Below, piece by piece: positions 55,911 to 64,000 of a stretch of DNA of 64,000 nt; positions within the stretch are counted from its first letter, which is position 1; the number at the start of each line of letters is the position of its first letter. Below the pieces are notes generated by a model. It was not told where the DNA came from. It worked only from the letters and a program-made list of their open reading frames with translations, and searched no databases. Origin of the DNA: JAHJQZ01 sp963676075 (GTDB lineage Bacteria > Pseudomonadota > Alphaproteobacteria > Rhizobiales > Devosiaceae); the NCBI GenBank assembly GCA_963676075.2, contig CAXXNZ010000004.1, positions 124,001 to 188,000 of the forward strand. Reading direction: 5' to 3'. A program made the position numbers and the translations under genes.

Positions 55911-57143
55911 ATGGATATCGTTCTCGGCGCCGGCATCGTCGGCACGGCAACAGCATTGCAGTTGAGATTGCGCGGGCGCGAGGTCACCCTTGTCGACCGC
56001 GACGCGCCGGGACTTGCCACCAGCTTCGGCAATGCCGGTCTTCTCGAACAATCCGATATCGTGCCGCGCGCCTTTCCGCGCGCCCCGCTGGAGGTCATGA
56101 CCTACGCCTCCGGGCGCGATCCCAAGGCAGCGTTCGATCCGGTCTTCCTGCCGCGCCTGGCACCCTTCCTTTACCGCTACTGGTACAATTCCGCCCCGAA
56201 GCGCCTCAAGGGCCTGACCGGTATGCTGGCGCCGATCTTTCTCAACTCCGTCGCCGCCCACAAGGAGCTGATAGAGGCCTCGGGTGCGCTCGACCTGTTC
56301 CGCCCCGACGGCTGGCTGCACCTTTACCGCGATACAGGCATCAGCAAGGACATGATGGACGCCGTCGCCCTTGCCCGCGATTTCGGCCAGAGTGTCGATG
56401 TGCTCAATGCCGACGCCATCGCCGACCGCATTCCGCAGCTCCGCCGCCGCATGCAGAGTGGCATTCACTGGCGCGATTCGGCCTCGATCTCCAATCCAGG
56501 CGCCCTGACCTCTGCCTATGCCAAACAGTTCAAGGCGCTTGGCGGCACCATCGTCACCGCCACCGCTTCTGACGCCAACGAGACCGCTACCGGTTGGACG
56601 CTCAGCACCGACAAGGGCGCGATTTCCGGCGAAACGCTCATCGTCACCCTCGGCCCCTGGGCCGGCGATTTCACCAAAAGGCTCGGCTACCGCATGCCGA
56701 TGGCGGTCAAACGCGGCTACCACATGCATTTCGCCATCGCGCCGGAGGACACGCCATCCCTGCCGATCATCGATGCTGAGGCAGGCGTCGCCATCTCGCC
56801 GATGACGCGCGGATTGCGCATGACCACGGCCATCGAGTTCGCCGATCGCGATGCAAAGCCGAACTACCGCCAGATCAACCTCGGCGAACGCGCCACGCGC
56901 GAGCTTTTCACCATCGGCGAACGTCTCGACAATCCGCCATGGCACGGCTCGCGCCCGGTCACGCCGGACATGAGGCCGATCATCGGTCCAGCCCCGCGCC
57001 ACAAGCGGCTGTGGTTCGCCTTCGGCCACGCCCATCACGGGCTGACGCTGGCGGCGATCACCGGCAAGCTGATTGCCGAGGCACTGGAAACCGGCGCGCC
57101 GGCGCCCGAGCTTTCCCCCTTCGCCCCGTCGCGCTTCATCTGA
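55911..57143 (+). CDS. FAD-dependent amino acid dehydrogenase/oxidase (DadA-like)
   Basis: The 410-residue flavoenzyme has the N-terminal dinucleotide fold VLGAGIVGTATALQLRLRGREVTLVD, in which the first Gly pair and terminal Asp bind FAD, and the family ending RPVTPDMRPIIGPAPRH with FGHAHHGLT. DadA relatives oxidise D-amino acids to 2-oxoacids. Substrate is not certain; hydroxyproline- or glycine-oxidase-like roles are possible. It stands alone between two repeats and a MocA-type gene. Confidence 0.85.
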   Translation: MDIVLGAGIVGTATALQLRLRGREVTLVDRDAPGLATSFGNAGLLEQSDIVPRAFPRAPLEVMTYASGRDPKAAFDPVFLPRLAPFLYRYWYNSAPKRLKGLTGMLAPIFLNSVAAHKELIEASGALDLFRPDGWLHLYRDTGISKDMMDAVALARDFGQSVDVLNADAIADRIPQLRRRMQSGIHWRDSASISNPGALTSAYAKQFKALGGTIVTATASDANETATGWTLSTDKGAISGETLIVTLGPWAGDFTKRLGYRMPMAVKRGYHMHFAIAPEDTPSLPIIDAEAGVAISPMTRGLRMTTAIEFADRDAKPNYRQINLGERATRELFTIGERLDNPPWHGSRPVTPDMRPIIGPAPRHKRLWFAFGHAHHGLTLAAITGKLIAEALETGAPAPELSPFAPSRFI

Positions 57144-57211
57144 AAACAGCCCTGCCGACACTTTTCCGGAGCAATCCGCACACGGGGATAGTGGCGCGCA
57201 GCTCATCTTCA

Positions 57212-57227
57212 GTATACACTGGTATAC
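57212..57227. promoter_or_regulatory. GntR-like operator upstream of the Gfo/Idh/MocA gene
   Basis: Two GTATAC half-sites lie on either side of four bases (GTATACACTGGTATAC), 43 bases before the TTG start codon. Pairs of TATAC-type boxes are usual sites for FadR-type GntR regulators. No such regulator is in the window. Confidence 0.45.
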
Positions 57228-57269
57228 AAGTTAATTCCCCGCGACTTACGCACGACAGCAGGCAGCAAA

Positions 57270-58568
57270 TTGAAATACGCACTAGTGGGCACCGGTGCTC
57301 GGCACAACATGTTCCGGACGGCTGTGACGGAAACCTATGGCGCGACCAACGAACTGGTCGGGCTGTGCGACATCAACCCCAAGCGCCTCTCGCTTGCGGC
57401 GTCCAGGGTGCCCGATCCCAGGGGCAATGGCATCGCCACCTATCGGCCGTCCGAGTTCGGCAAGATGATCGCCGAGCAGACGCCCGAAAAGGTGATCGTC
57501 ACCGTGCCGGATTACCTGCACCACGAATACATCGTCGCGGCGATGAAGGCGGGGTGCGATGTCGTCACCGAAAAGCCGATGACCACGGATCTCGGCCGCC
57601 TCAAGGCGATTGTCGATGCGGTGAACGAGACCGGTCGCAAGGTCACCGTGACCTTCAACTACCGCTACACGCCGGCACGGACCCAGCTCAAGGAAATCCT
57701 GATGTCGGGCGCCATTGGCGACATCACCGCCGTCGACTTCCGCTGGTATCTCGACCGGGTGCATGGCGCCGACTATTTCCGGCGCTGGCACCGCTACAAG
57801 AACAATTCGGGCGGCCTTCTGGTGCACAAGTCCACCCACCATTTCGACCTGATCAACTGGTGGGTCGGCTCGTCACCGGTGACGATTTCCGCCATCGGCA
57901 AGCGCGATTTCTACACCCCCGAGATGGCGGTCGAACTCGGCTATGGTGGGCACGGGGAACGCTGCCACACCTGCCCCATCGCCAAGGAATGCCTGTTCGA
58001 ACTCGACATCGAGGACGACGACTATCTCAAGGAACTCTATCTCGATGCCGAGGACGAGGACGGCTATCTGCGCGACCGCTGCGTGTTCGATGAGGACATC
58101 ACCATCGAGGACACGATGCAGGTGCAGGCGCGCTACGCCAACAATGTCTCGCTCAACTACACCCTGACGGCCTATGCGCCGTGGGAAGGCCTTGAGATCA
58201 AGTTCTACGGCACCAGGGGCGAGCTCAGCCATCGCCATGTCGAGGTGCACGGTGTGTTCGGCGGCAAGCGGGCCCACATGGAAACCGGCAATGTCACCAC
58301 CACCCTGCACCAGGCGGGCAAGGAACCAGTCGACATCGAGGTTTGGGACGGCAAGGGCGATCACGGCGGCGCCGACCCGGTGATGCTCGGCTACCTGTTC
58401 GACGCGGACACCGTTGGCCCGGACCCCTACAAGCGCGGTTCGACCCACGAGGACGGCGCCTGGTCGATCCTGACCGGCATCGCCGCCAACAAATCCATCG
58501 CCACAGGCAAGACCGTCAATGTCGACGAGATGCTCAAGGACGCCGGGATCGCGCTCAAAAGGAAGTAG
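57270..58568 (+). CDS. Gfo/Idh/MocA-family oxidoreductase
   Basis: The 432-residue NAD(P)-dependent sugar or inositol dehydrogenase-like protein has the Rossmann start YALVGTGARHNMF, the EKPMTTD motif with catalytic Lys, and HKSTHHFDLINWW, which holds the active-site His. A segment with CHTCPIAKECLFE might bind a metal and is shared by one branch of the family. The start is TTG at 57270, with only a weak ribosome site. Substrate is unknown. It is controlled from its own promoter, where a GntR-type site occurs. Confidence 0.87.
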   Translation: MKYALVGTGARHNMFRTAVTETYGATNELVGLCDINPKRLSLAASRVPDPRGNGIATYRPSEFGKMIAEQTPEKVIVTVPDYLHHEYIVAAMKAGCDVVTEKPMTTDLGRLKAIVDAVNETGRKVTVTFNYRYTPARTQLKEILMSGAIGDITAVDFRWYLDRVHGADYFRRWHRYKNNSGGLLVHKSTHHFDLINWWVGSSPVTISAIGKRDFYTPEMAVELGYGGHGERCHTCPIAKECLFELDIEDDDYLKELYLDAEDEDGYLRDRCVFDEDITIEDTMQVQARYANNVSLNYTLTAYAPWEGLEIKFYGTRGELSHRHVEVHGVFGGKRAHMETGNVTTTLHQAGKEPVDIEVWDGKGDHGGADPVMLGYLFDADTVGPDPYKRGSTHEDGAWSILTGIAANKSIATGKTVNVDEMLKDAGIALKRK

Positions 58569-58591
58569 TCCAAGACTTCCCCGAACCTCGT

Positions 58592-58701
58592 CGTCATTCC
58601 CGTGAAAACGGGAATCCAGTGCGAGGCGTCCGCCGAGCGTAAGACTCCTTTGGCGCGCAGGACTGCGCGCCGCTGGATCCCCGATCAGGTCGGGGATGAC
58701 G
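58592..58701. repeat. 110-bp palindromic intergenic repeat with GTCAT/ATGAC ends
   Basis: The element begins CGTCATTCCCGTG and ends CGGGGATGACG. Internal CCCGTGAAAACGGG, GCGCGCAGGACTGCGCGC and CCCCGATCAGGTCGGGG hairpins make it a string of stems. I recognise the CTGGATCCCCG and GGGATGACG words as common interspersed repeats in alphaproteobacteria. It lies between convergent genes. Confidence 0.7.
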
Positions 58702-58742
58702 CCGTGCAGGTAGAACTCACCTGCGTGGCAACGCCCAGTGCC

Positions 58743-59387
58743 TCAGAACTCCACCCCCGCCTGCGCCTTCACGCCGTCGCGGAACGGGTGCTTGACCATG
58801 GTCATGTCGGTGACGAGATCGGCGATCTCGATCAACTCGTCCTTGGCGTTGCGGCCGGTGATGATGACATGGGTGTCGCGCGGCTTCTGCGTCGTGAGGA
58901 AATCGACCACCTCCGCGATGTCGAGATAGTCATAGCGCAAGACGATGTTGAGCTCGTCGAGCAGCACCATCTTGTAGCTCTCGTCAAGGATCAGCTCCTT
59001 GGCCATCTCCCACGCCCCACGGGCGGCGGCGATGTCGCGCTGGCGGTCGGCCGTCTCCCAGGTGAAGCCCTCGCCCATCGCCTTGATCGTCACCTGATCG
59101 GGGAATTTCTCGAGCACGGTGCGCTCGCCGGTTCCCCACTTGCCCTTGACGAACTGGACGATGCCGACCTTGAAACCGTGGCCGATGGACCGGAACACCA
59201 TGCCGAAGGCGGCAGTCGATTTGCCCTTGCCCTTGCCGGTATGGACGATCACCAGACCCTTTTCCTCGGTCTTGGTGGCCAGGATCTTGTCCCGCGCCGC
59301 CTTCTTCTTTTTCATCTTCTCGGCATGATAGGCATCGCGCTCGGCTTCGCTCATCAGGTCGGTCTTTTTCGCTGGCTTGTCGGTCAT
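58743..59387 (-). CDS. cobO: cob(I)yrinic acid a,c-diamide adenosyltransferase
   Basis: The 214-residue enzyme adds the adenosyl group to the corrin cobalt in cobalamin synthesis. It has the CobA/CobO P-loop HTGKGKGKSTAAFG, followed by VQFVKGKWGTGER, LLDELNIVLRYDYLD and ITGRNAKDELIEIADLVTDM. The N-terminal Lys-rich extension is usual. Its ATG follows the cupin stop codon with no spacer, so the two are co-transcribed. Confidence 0.95.
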   Translation of the reverse strand: MTDKPAKKTDLMSEAERDAYHAEKMKKKKAARDKILATKTEEKGLVIVHTGKGKGKSTAAFGMVFRSIGHGFKVGIVQFVKGKWGTGERTVLEKFPDQVTIKAMGEGFTWETADRQRDIAAARGAWEMAKELILDESYKMVLLDELNIVLRYDYLDIAEVVDFLTTQKPRDTHVIITGRNAKDELIEIADLVTDMTMVKHPFRDGVKAQAGVEF

Positions 59388-59747
59388 TTAGATCCACACC
59401 TTCTTGGCTGCCGTCGCCGGGTCACCGGAATTGGGCTCGCCCCTGGGTTCCATCAACAGGATATGCGCTTCCTCGCCGTCCGCAACGACCGGGCGATGCA
59501 TCACACCCTTGGGCACAACATAGAGGTCCCCCGGTCCCATCTCGACGTTGCCGTTTTCGGTTTCGAGAACCAGATGACCGGCGACGACATAGAAGAAATC
59601 ATCGGTGTCATCGTGCTTGTGCCAGTGATAGGCGCCCTGCAGTTTGGCGACCATCACCTCGTTGCCATTGTATTCGGAAACGATCTTCGGGCTCCAGTGC
59701 TCGGAAAACAGCGTCAGCTTGTGGGCGAGATTTGCCGCTTCAGGCAT
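59388..59747 (-). CDS. small cupin-domain protein
   Basis: This 119-residue single-domain cupin has the metal-binding motif WHKHDDTDDFFYV in the first half and GDLYVVPKGVMHRPV in the second. Role unknown; the place next to cobO suggests an accessory role or mere co-expression. It ends directly at the cobO start. Its own start at 59747 has AAAGGACC upstream. Confidence 0.85.
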   Translation of the reverse strand: MPEAANLAHKLTLFSEHWSPKIVSEYNGNEVMVAKLQGAYHWHKHDDTDDFFYVVAGHLVLETENGNVEMGPGDLYVVPKGVMHRPVVADGEEAHILLMEPRGEPNSGDPATAAKKVWI

Positions 59748-59850
59748 GGCGGGGTCCTTTCATCTCCATTTGCGCGTCGTCAAAACCGGGTCGCCGGATC
59801 AAGGCGCGTCTTCTAGTGGTCGCTCCAGTTTTCATCTGGAGACAGCCTAT

Positions 59851-60318
59851 ATGAGTTTTCGCATCTCCGGCCTCTCGGCTGAACCTTACCGTCCGCTTTC
59901 TGAGTTGACCGATATCGAGATCGAGGCCCTTGGCGCCAGGCGCCTGAGAGTCGACGACTATCCGGGCTACCCCGACCGCATCACCCTCAGGGAAGTGCCG
60001 AAGGGAGAGACGGTACTGCTGGTCAACCACATCTCGCAGCTCGCCGATACGCCTTACCGGGCAAGCCACGCCATCTTTGTCTGGGAGGGTGCAGACCGGA
60101 CCTATTCCGAGATCGACACTATCCCCGAGGTGATGCAGACCCGCATCCTGTCGCTCAGGGGGTTCGATATGGACGGCATGATGGTCGATGCCGATCTCGC
60201 CAGCGGTGCCGAGGTGCCGGATCTGATTACGCGCCTGTTCGCCAATCCGACCATCGACAGGATCCACGTTCACAACGCCAAGCGCGGCTGCTTTGCCGCC
60301 TATATCGATCGCGCCTGA
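59851..60318 (+). CDS. DUF1203 family protein
   Basis: The 155-residue protein of unknown function has GYPDRITLREVPKGETVLLVNH, VWEGADRTY, LRGFD and IHVHNAKRGCFAAYI, which fit the DUF1203 family. It lacks signal peptide and membrane segments. It lies on the plus strand between leftward cobalamin genes, with no evident link to them. GGAG lies 12 bases before the ATG at 59851. Confidence 0.82.
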   Translation: MSFRISGLSAEPYRPLSELTDIEIEALGARRLRVDDYPGYPDRITLREVPKGETVLLVNHISQLADTPYRASHAIFVWEGADRTYSEIDTIPEVMQTRILSLRGFDMDGMMVDADLASGAEVPDLITRLFANPTIDRIHVHNAKRGCFAAYIDRA

Positions 60319-60332
60319 ACACAACGGCACTC

Positions 60333-63300
60333 TCAAGATCCGGCCTCGAAAAAGGCATGCGCCGAATTGGAACGCGGCGTCCAGAAGCCGCGCTCCCGCG
60401 CTTCGGCAAACTTTGCCAGCAGTTCCTCATAGCCGTGCCGGTTGTTTTCAACAATGAACGCCCGTGTCTCTTCGTCGAGCACGAATGCTTCGAAGGCGAG
60501 ATCGAAATGGTGCGTTTTGACCGCGCCGGTGGTCGCAGCGAAGGCGAACATGTAATCGAGCGTGGCGATGATCTCGAAGGCACCCTTGTAGCCGTGACGC
60601 TTGACGCCATCGAGCCATTTCGGATTGACGACGCGCGAGCGCATCACCCGCGACACCTCTTCTTCGAGCGTGCGCGCCACCGGCCGTTCAGGCCTTGAAT
60701 GGTCTGAATGATAGACAGCCGGCCGCCGGCCCGAGAGTTCGGTTGCCGCGACGGTCAGCCCGCCCTCGAACTGGTAATAGTCGTCGCTGTCGAGCAGGTC
60801 GTGTTCGCGGTTGTCCTGATTGTGCAACACCGCCTCGGTGTCGCCGAGCCGCGCCGCAAAGCGCTCGCGCTCGGGCACGCCGTGAGCGTCCGCGCCATAG
60901 GCATATTGGCCCCATTCGAGAAACACCTCGGCAAGATCGGACGCCTCCTGCCATTTGCCGCTGTCGATCGGTCCCTGCAATCCCGCGCCATAGGCGCCCG
61001 GCTTGGAGCCGAAGATGCGATGGCCGGCCTTCATGAAGGCCTCCTGCTCACTGGCGCCCGTGTTCATCAGATCGACCGCGTCGATGCGCATGCGCGCCGC
61101 GATGGGGTTCTGGTCGTCCGGCTCGTCGAGCGCCCCGATGGCCCGGATGGCACGGTCGTAAAGCGCGATCATCTGCGGGAAAGCATCACGGAAAAAGCCG
61201 GAAATGCGCAAACTTACGTCCACACGTGGACGCCCGAGCTTTGCAAGCGGAATGATCTCGTAACCCGAAACCCGCAACGAACCCGGATCCCATTTCGGCT
61301 TGGCGCCGATCAAGGCCAGCGCCTGAGCAATGTCGTCGCCGCCGGTACGCATATTGGCTGTGCCCCAGACACTAAGCGCCGCGCTGCGCAGCCAGGTGCC
61401 GTGGTCCTGAAAATGCCGGGTGACAAGGTTCTCCGCCGATTTCTGCCCCAGCTCCCAGGCTGTCGGCGTCGGCACGGCGCGGTTGTCGACCGAATAGAAA
61501 TTCCGCCCCGTCGGTAACACATCGAGCCGCCCCCGCGACGGCGCCCCGGACGGTCCGGGCGCGATGAACCTGCCGTCGAGCCCATCGATCAGCGCCTTGA
61601 TCTCGTTCGGCCCGGAGGCAGCTAGCCGCGGACGGATGGTGGTTTCGACGGTGGTGAGCACGGCGCGGGTTGCGTGCCAGTCCTCAGGGCACGGCGCGCC
61701 GTCGACGAGATCGGCGGCGAAGAGTTCGAGCCGCTCCACCGTGTCGCCTGCCGTCCGCCAGATGTCGCTGGAAACAGGTTGGAGTTCGTCGGGCTTGGGT
61801 CCGTCCCATGCCGTCCCGAGATCACAGCTTAGTGGATCGAAGCCAAGCTTCAGATCATCGCTCAGCGCCCTGATCAAGGACTGATCCCCAGCCTCCTCGC
61901 CGCGCGGCACGCGGGCAAGCGCCACGATCAGATCACGCTCGAGCCGGCCTTGCGGAGACTGCCCGAAAGTGTGCAGCCCGTCACGGATCTGGGCTTCCTT
62001 GAGGTCGCACAGGAAGGTGTCGATACGGTCGAGCGCAGCGTCGCTGTCGTCGGCGATGCCGATGTCGCGATCGAGCGCCGTGTCGCGGGTGAAATCGAGG
62101 ATACGCTTTCTGAGACCCGCCAACCGCCGCCGGTCCATGCCCGAGGCGGCATAATACTCATCGAGCAGCGCTTCGAGATCCTTCAGCGGCCCGTAGGTTT
62201 CGGCACGGGTCAAAGGCGGCACGAGATGGTCGATGATCGCCGCGCCTGTGCGCCGCTTGGCCTGCGTTCCCTCGCCCGGATCGTTGACGATGAAGGGATA
62301 AAGATGCGGCAGCCCGCCCCAGAGCGCATTCGGATAGCTCGCGCCATCGAGCACCACCGCCTTGCCGGGCAACCATTCGAGATTGCCGTGCTTGCCATTG
62401 TGGAGCAGCGCGTGGGCATCGAACACATGCCTGAGCCACAGATAGGCGGCAAGATAGCCGTGCGGCGGCACAAGGTCCGGATCGTGATAGCTCGCTTCCT
62501 CGTCGAGGTGATAGCCGCGCGCCGGTTGCAGCAGGATGGCGATACTGCCGAACAGCAGAACCGGCAGATGAAATCCATCGGCGCGGCAGAACGGATCGTC
62601 TGCCGGATCGCCCCAGCGCTCGGACACCTCCGTGCGGATCTTCTCCGGCAAAGTCGCGAACAGTCGCTGGTAGTCGGAGAGCGGCAGAACCGCCGCACTT
62701 TCTCCGCGTTCCGGATGGGCATTGGTCGGGCCGGTCTGCAAGGCTTCGATCAAATCATTGCCGGATTGCGGAAACTGCCCGCCCTCGCCCTTCGAGGCGC
62801 GCTTTGCGCGCACCTCAGGATGAGGGCTCTTGGTGTGGTAGCCCGCACTTTCCATCGCCTGCAGAATCTCGACCGTCGATTGCGGTGCGTCGTAGCCGAC
62901 GCCATTGGCGAGGCGCCCGTCGCGTATCGGATAGTTGGCGAGCACGATCCCGACCCGCCGTTCGGCACGAGGGGCCTTGCGCAAGCGCACGAAATTTGCG
63001 GCCAGCTCGGCGGCCCGCGTGATACCATCCTCATCCGGCGCGTAGGCGGCAAGCGGACATTCGGTCGCCTCGTGCCAGAGGCTTTGCGCCTTGTGCCCAA
63101 CGATCAGCCCACCGATGCGGCCATCGAGTTCGGGCAGGACCACCTGCATGGCAAGGTCGCGCGGCGACAGGCCCTGGCTGTCCTCTGCCCATTGTGCCTC
63201 GGGGCGTCCCGTTTGCACGAGCTGGATCACCGGCGCATCGATTTCGGCGAACGGATTGTCGGCTTCAGCCAGACCGCCAAGCCCTAGGGCAAAGCCAGTG

Positions 63301-64000
63301 AGGTTGAGCACCACATCGGGCGCAAAGCGGGCGAAGGAGTCCTGCGCAAAACGGATCGAACCTGCCTGCTTGAGCGAAGACACCATCATCGGCACCGGCA
63401 TCAGCTTGGCATCCAGCAGTGTCGCGATCAGCGCCTCGAGCGTCGCCGATCCGGCGCCGTCGAGCACGGCGCGATAGAACAGGATCGGCACGAAAGCCGA
63501 TACCTTCGCCGGGCCACCAATCAGCTCCGCCAGCCGATCCGCATCGACAAACCCCTGCCCCGGCCACCACAACCCGGCTTCCGGAAAGGACGCCGGTGTC
63601 TCGGCGGGAATTGGCTCGCCCTCGACAAGCGCCAGCAGGGTCTCAAGCGCGCGATCCATGTTCTCCGGCCCACCGGCGGCGAACAGTGCATGCAGCTTTT
63701 GCAGCTCCGGCGTGCCAAGGCGCGAGCGTTCGAACAGCATGGGATCGGGATTGGCATCACCCGGCAGCAGCGCCAGCTTCGCGCCGGTGTCCTCGGCCAG
63801 CCGGCACAGCTCGTCGACGCCATAGGGCCAATAGGACGCGCCGCCGAGCAGGCGCACGACGATCAGATCGGCAGGACGGACGGTGTTTTCGAGCCAGATA
63901 TCGACGGAAAGATTATGACTCAGGCGCATGATGCTGGCCAGCCGCACGTCGCGCGTGCCTTTGCGGTCGACCGCCGCCGCCAGCGCTGACAACTCGCTGT
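60333..64000 (-). CDS. cobN: cobaltochelatase subunit CobN (N-terminus beyond the window)
   Basis: This is the large subunit of the aerobic cobaltochelatase, which inserts cobalt into hydrogenobyrinic acid diamide with CobS and CobT. About 1,222 residues are in the window. The frame stays open to position 64000, and its first residues (SE then LSALAAAVDRKG) match an internal part of CobN about 40 residues from the usual start, so the TTG at 63992 is not the true start. Conserved parts include LIVVRLLGGASYWPYG, LHNGKHGNLEWLPGKAV and the C-terminal MFAFAATTGAVKTHHFD. A 45-base palindromic repeat is inserted in frame at 62782-62826. The cobO gene lies downstream on the same strand. Confidence 0.95.
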   Translation of the reverse strand, partial: SELSALAAAVDRKGTRDVRLASIMRLSHNLSVDIWLENTVRPADLIVVRLLGGASYWPYGVDELCRLAEDTGAKLALLPGDANPDPMLFERSRLGTPELQKLHALFAAGGPENMDRALETLLALVEGEPIPAETPASFPEAGLWWPGQGFVDADRLAELIGGPAKVSAFVPILFYRAVLDGAGSATLEALIATLLDAKLMPVPMMVSSLKQAGSIRFAQDSFARFAPDVVLNLTGFALGLGGLAEADNPFAEIDAPVIQLVQTGRPEAQWAEDSQGLSPRDLAMQVVLPELDGRIGGLIVGHKAQSLWHEATECPLAAYAPDEDGITRAAELAANFVRLRKAPRAERRVGIVLANYPIRDGRLANGVGYDAPQSTVEILQAMESAGYHTKSPHPEVRAKRASKGEGGQFPQSGNDLIEALQTGPTNAHPERGESAAVLPLSDYQRLFATLPEKIRTEVSERWGDPADDPFCRADGFHLPVLLFGSIAILLQPARGYHLDEEASYHDPDLVPPHGYLAAYLWLRHVFDAHALLHNGKHGNLEWLPGKAVVLDGASYPNALWGGLPHLYPFIVNDPGEGTQAKRRTGAAIIDHLVPPLTRAETYGPLKDLEALLDEYYAASGMDRRRLAGLRKRILDFTRDTALDRDIGIADDSDAALDRIDTFLCDLKEAQIRDGLHTFGQSPQGRLERDLIVALARVPRGEEAGDQSLIRALSDDLKLGFDPLSCDLGTAWDGPKPDELQPVSSDIWRTAGDTVERLELFAADLVDGAPCPEDWHATRAVLTTVETTIRPRLAASGPNEIKALIDGLDGRFIAPGPSGAPSRGRLDVLPTGRNFYSVDNRAVPTPTAWELGQKSAENLVTRHFQDHGTWLRSAALSVWGTANMRTGGDDIAQALALIGAKPKWDPGSLRVSGYEIIPLAKLGRPRVDVSLRISGFFRDAFPQMIALYDRAIRAIGALDEPDDQNPIAARMRIDAVDLMNTGASEQEAFMKAGHRIFGSKPGAYGAGLQGPIDSGKWQEASDLAEVFLEWGQYAYGADAHGVPERERFAARLGDTEAVLHNQDNREHDLLDSDDYYQFEGGLTVAATELSGRRPAVYHSDHSRPERPVARTLEEEVSRVMRSRVVNPKWLDGVKRHGYKGAFEIIATLDYMFAFAATTGAVKTHHFDLAFEAFVLDEETRAFIVENNRHGYEELLAKFAEARERGFWTPRSNSAHAFFEAGS
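62782..62826. repeat. palindromic repeat inserted in frame within cobN
   Basis: The 45 bases run from CCCTCGCCCTTCGAGG through GCGCGCTTTGCGCGC to GGATGAGGG, with matching CCCTC/GAGGG ends. It is exactly 15 codons and is translated on the minus strand as PHPEVRAKRASKGEG, a peptide I recognise as the read-through of a common Rhizobiales palindromic repeat. CobN relatives lack it. Confidence 0.7.

Noticed and set aside
55743..57206. 487-codon minus-strand frame opposite the DadA-like gene
   Set aside because: No domain; the plus-strand flavoenzyme is complete.
61950..63287. 445-codon plus-strand frame inside cobN
   Set aside because: Shadow; CobN is conserved along the whole stretch.
63990..63992. 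TTG as the true start of cobN
   Set aside because: The frame stays open to the window edge and the residues before it also match CobN, so the gene is cut by the window.

Overview
The window looks like a chromosomal stretch from a Rhizobiales (Hyphomicrobiales) alphaproteobacterium, probably Phyllobacteriaceae-like (Mesorhizobium, Hoeflea or Aminobacter type). The reasons are the agl alpha-glucoside uptake genes, a UgpC-type sugar ATPase, a tRNA-His that lacks G-1 and carries A73, aerobic cobalamin genes (cobN, cobO), an Anbu proteasome-like cluster, and interspersed palindromic repeats typical of this order. GC is high and even, genes are dense, and I see no phage, insertion sequence, CRISPR array or rRNA. 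The genus is inference.

Layout. 0-1.2 kb: an ECF sigma/anti-sigma pair read leftward, with a third gene starting at the window edge. 1.3-1.5 kb: two minus-strand terminators bracketing a possible small RNA. 1.6-5 kb: tag, an L,D-transpeptidase and a TadG-like von Willebrand protein. 5.1 kb: tRNA-His. 5.7-9.7 kb: a large degenerate PAS/histidine-kinase-like protein and a CDF metal transporter. 9.8-17.8 kb: the agl region (aglK, aglA, aglR, aglG, aglF, aglE), in which four consecutive genes each carry a one-base insertion. 18-22 kb: a LOG-type phosphoribohydrolase, a GH1 beta-glucosidase and a GGDEF-EAL protein. 22.2-27.2 kb: mrp, transaldolase, an aromatic/aspartate aminotransferase and etfAB. 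27.4-29.7 kb: an M20 amidohydrolase and an AbrB-type membrane protein. 29.8-31.9 kb: four tandem small secreted paralogues of unknown function. 32.1-35 kb: a second GH13 alpha-glucosidase with its own LacI regulator. 35.1 kb: a 2-hydroxyacid dehydrogenase. 36.2-40.3 kb: ATP-grasp, alpha-E, transglutaminase-fold and Anbu peptidase genes. 40.4-53 kb: acs, a liv-type ABC transporter, a ScfR-type regulator, a receiver-only response regulator and an SLC5-histidine kinase. 53.2-58.6 kb: aldehyde and alcohol dehydrogenases, a DadA-like oxidase and a Gfo/Idh/MocA dehydrogenase. 58.7-64 kb: cobO, a cupin, a DUF1203 protein and cobN, which runs off the right edge.

How the genes fit together. The agl genes, the second GH13 enzyme and the GH1 enzyme form a disaccharide/glucoside catabolism block. 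Matching LacI-type palindromes lie in front of aglE and between aglR and aglA. The 40.4-53 kb block reads as one acetate/short-chain acyl module: activation enzyme, uptake system, RamB/ScfR-type regulator, and a transporter-fused kinase resembling CrbS. The 36.2-40.3 kb block is the conserved Anbu neighbourhood, whose chemistry is still unclear. Here its transglutaminase-fold member has lost the catalytic cysteine and carries a Gln-Ser-rich insert. The least explained features are the secreted paralogue array with its shared leader hairpin, the pseudokinase at 5.7 kb, and a 45-bp palindromic repeat translated in frame inside cobN.
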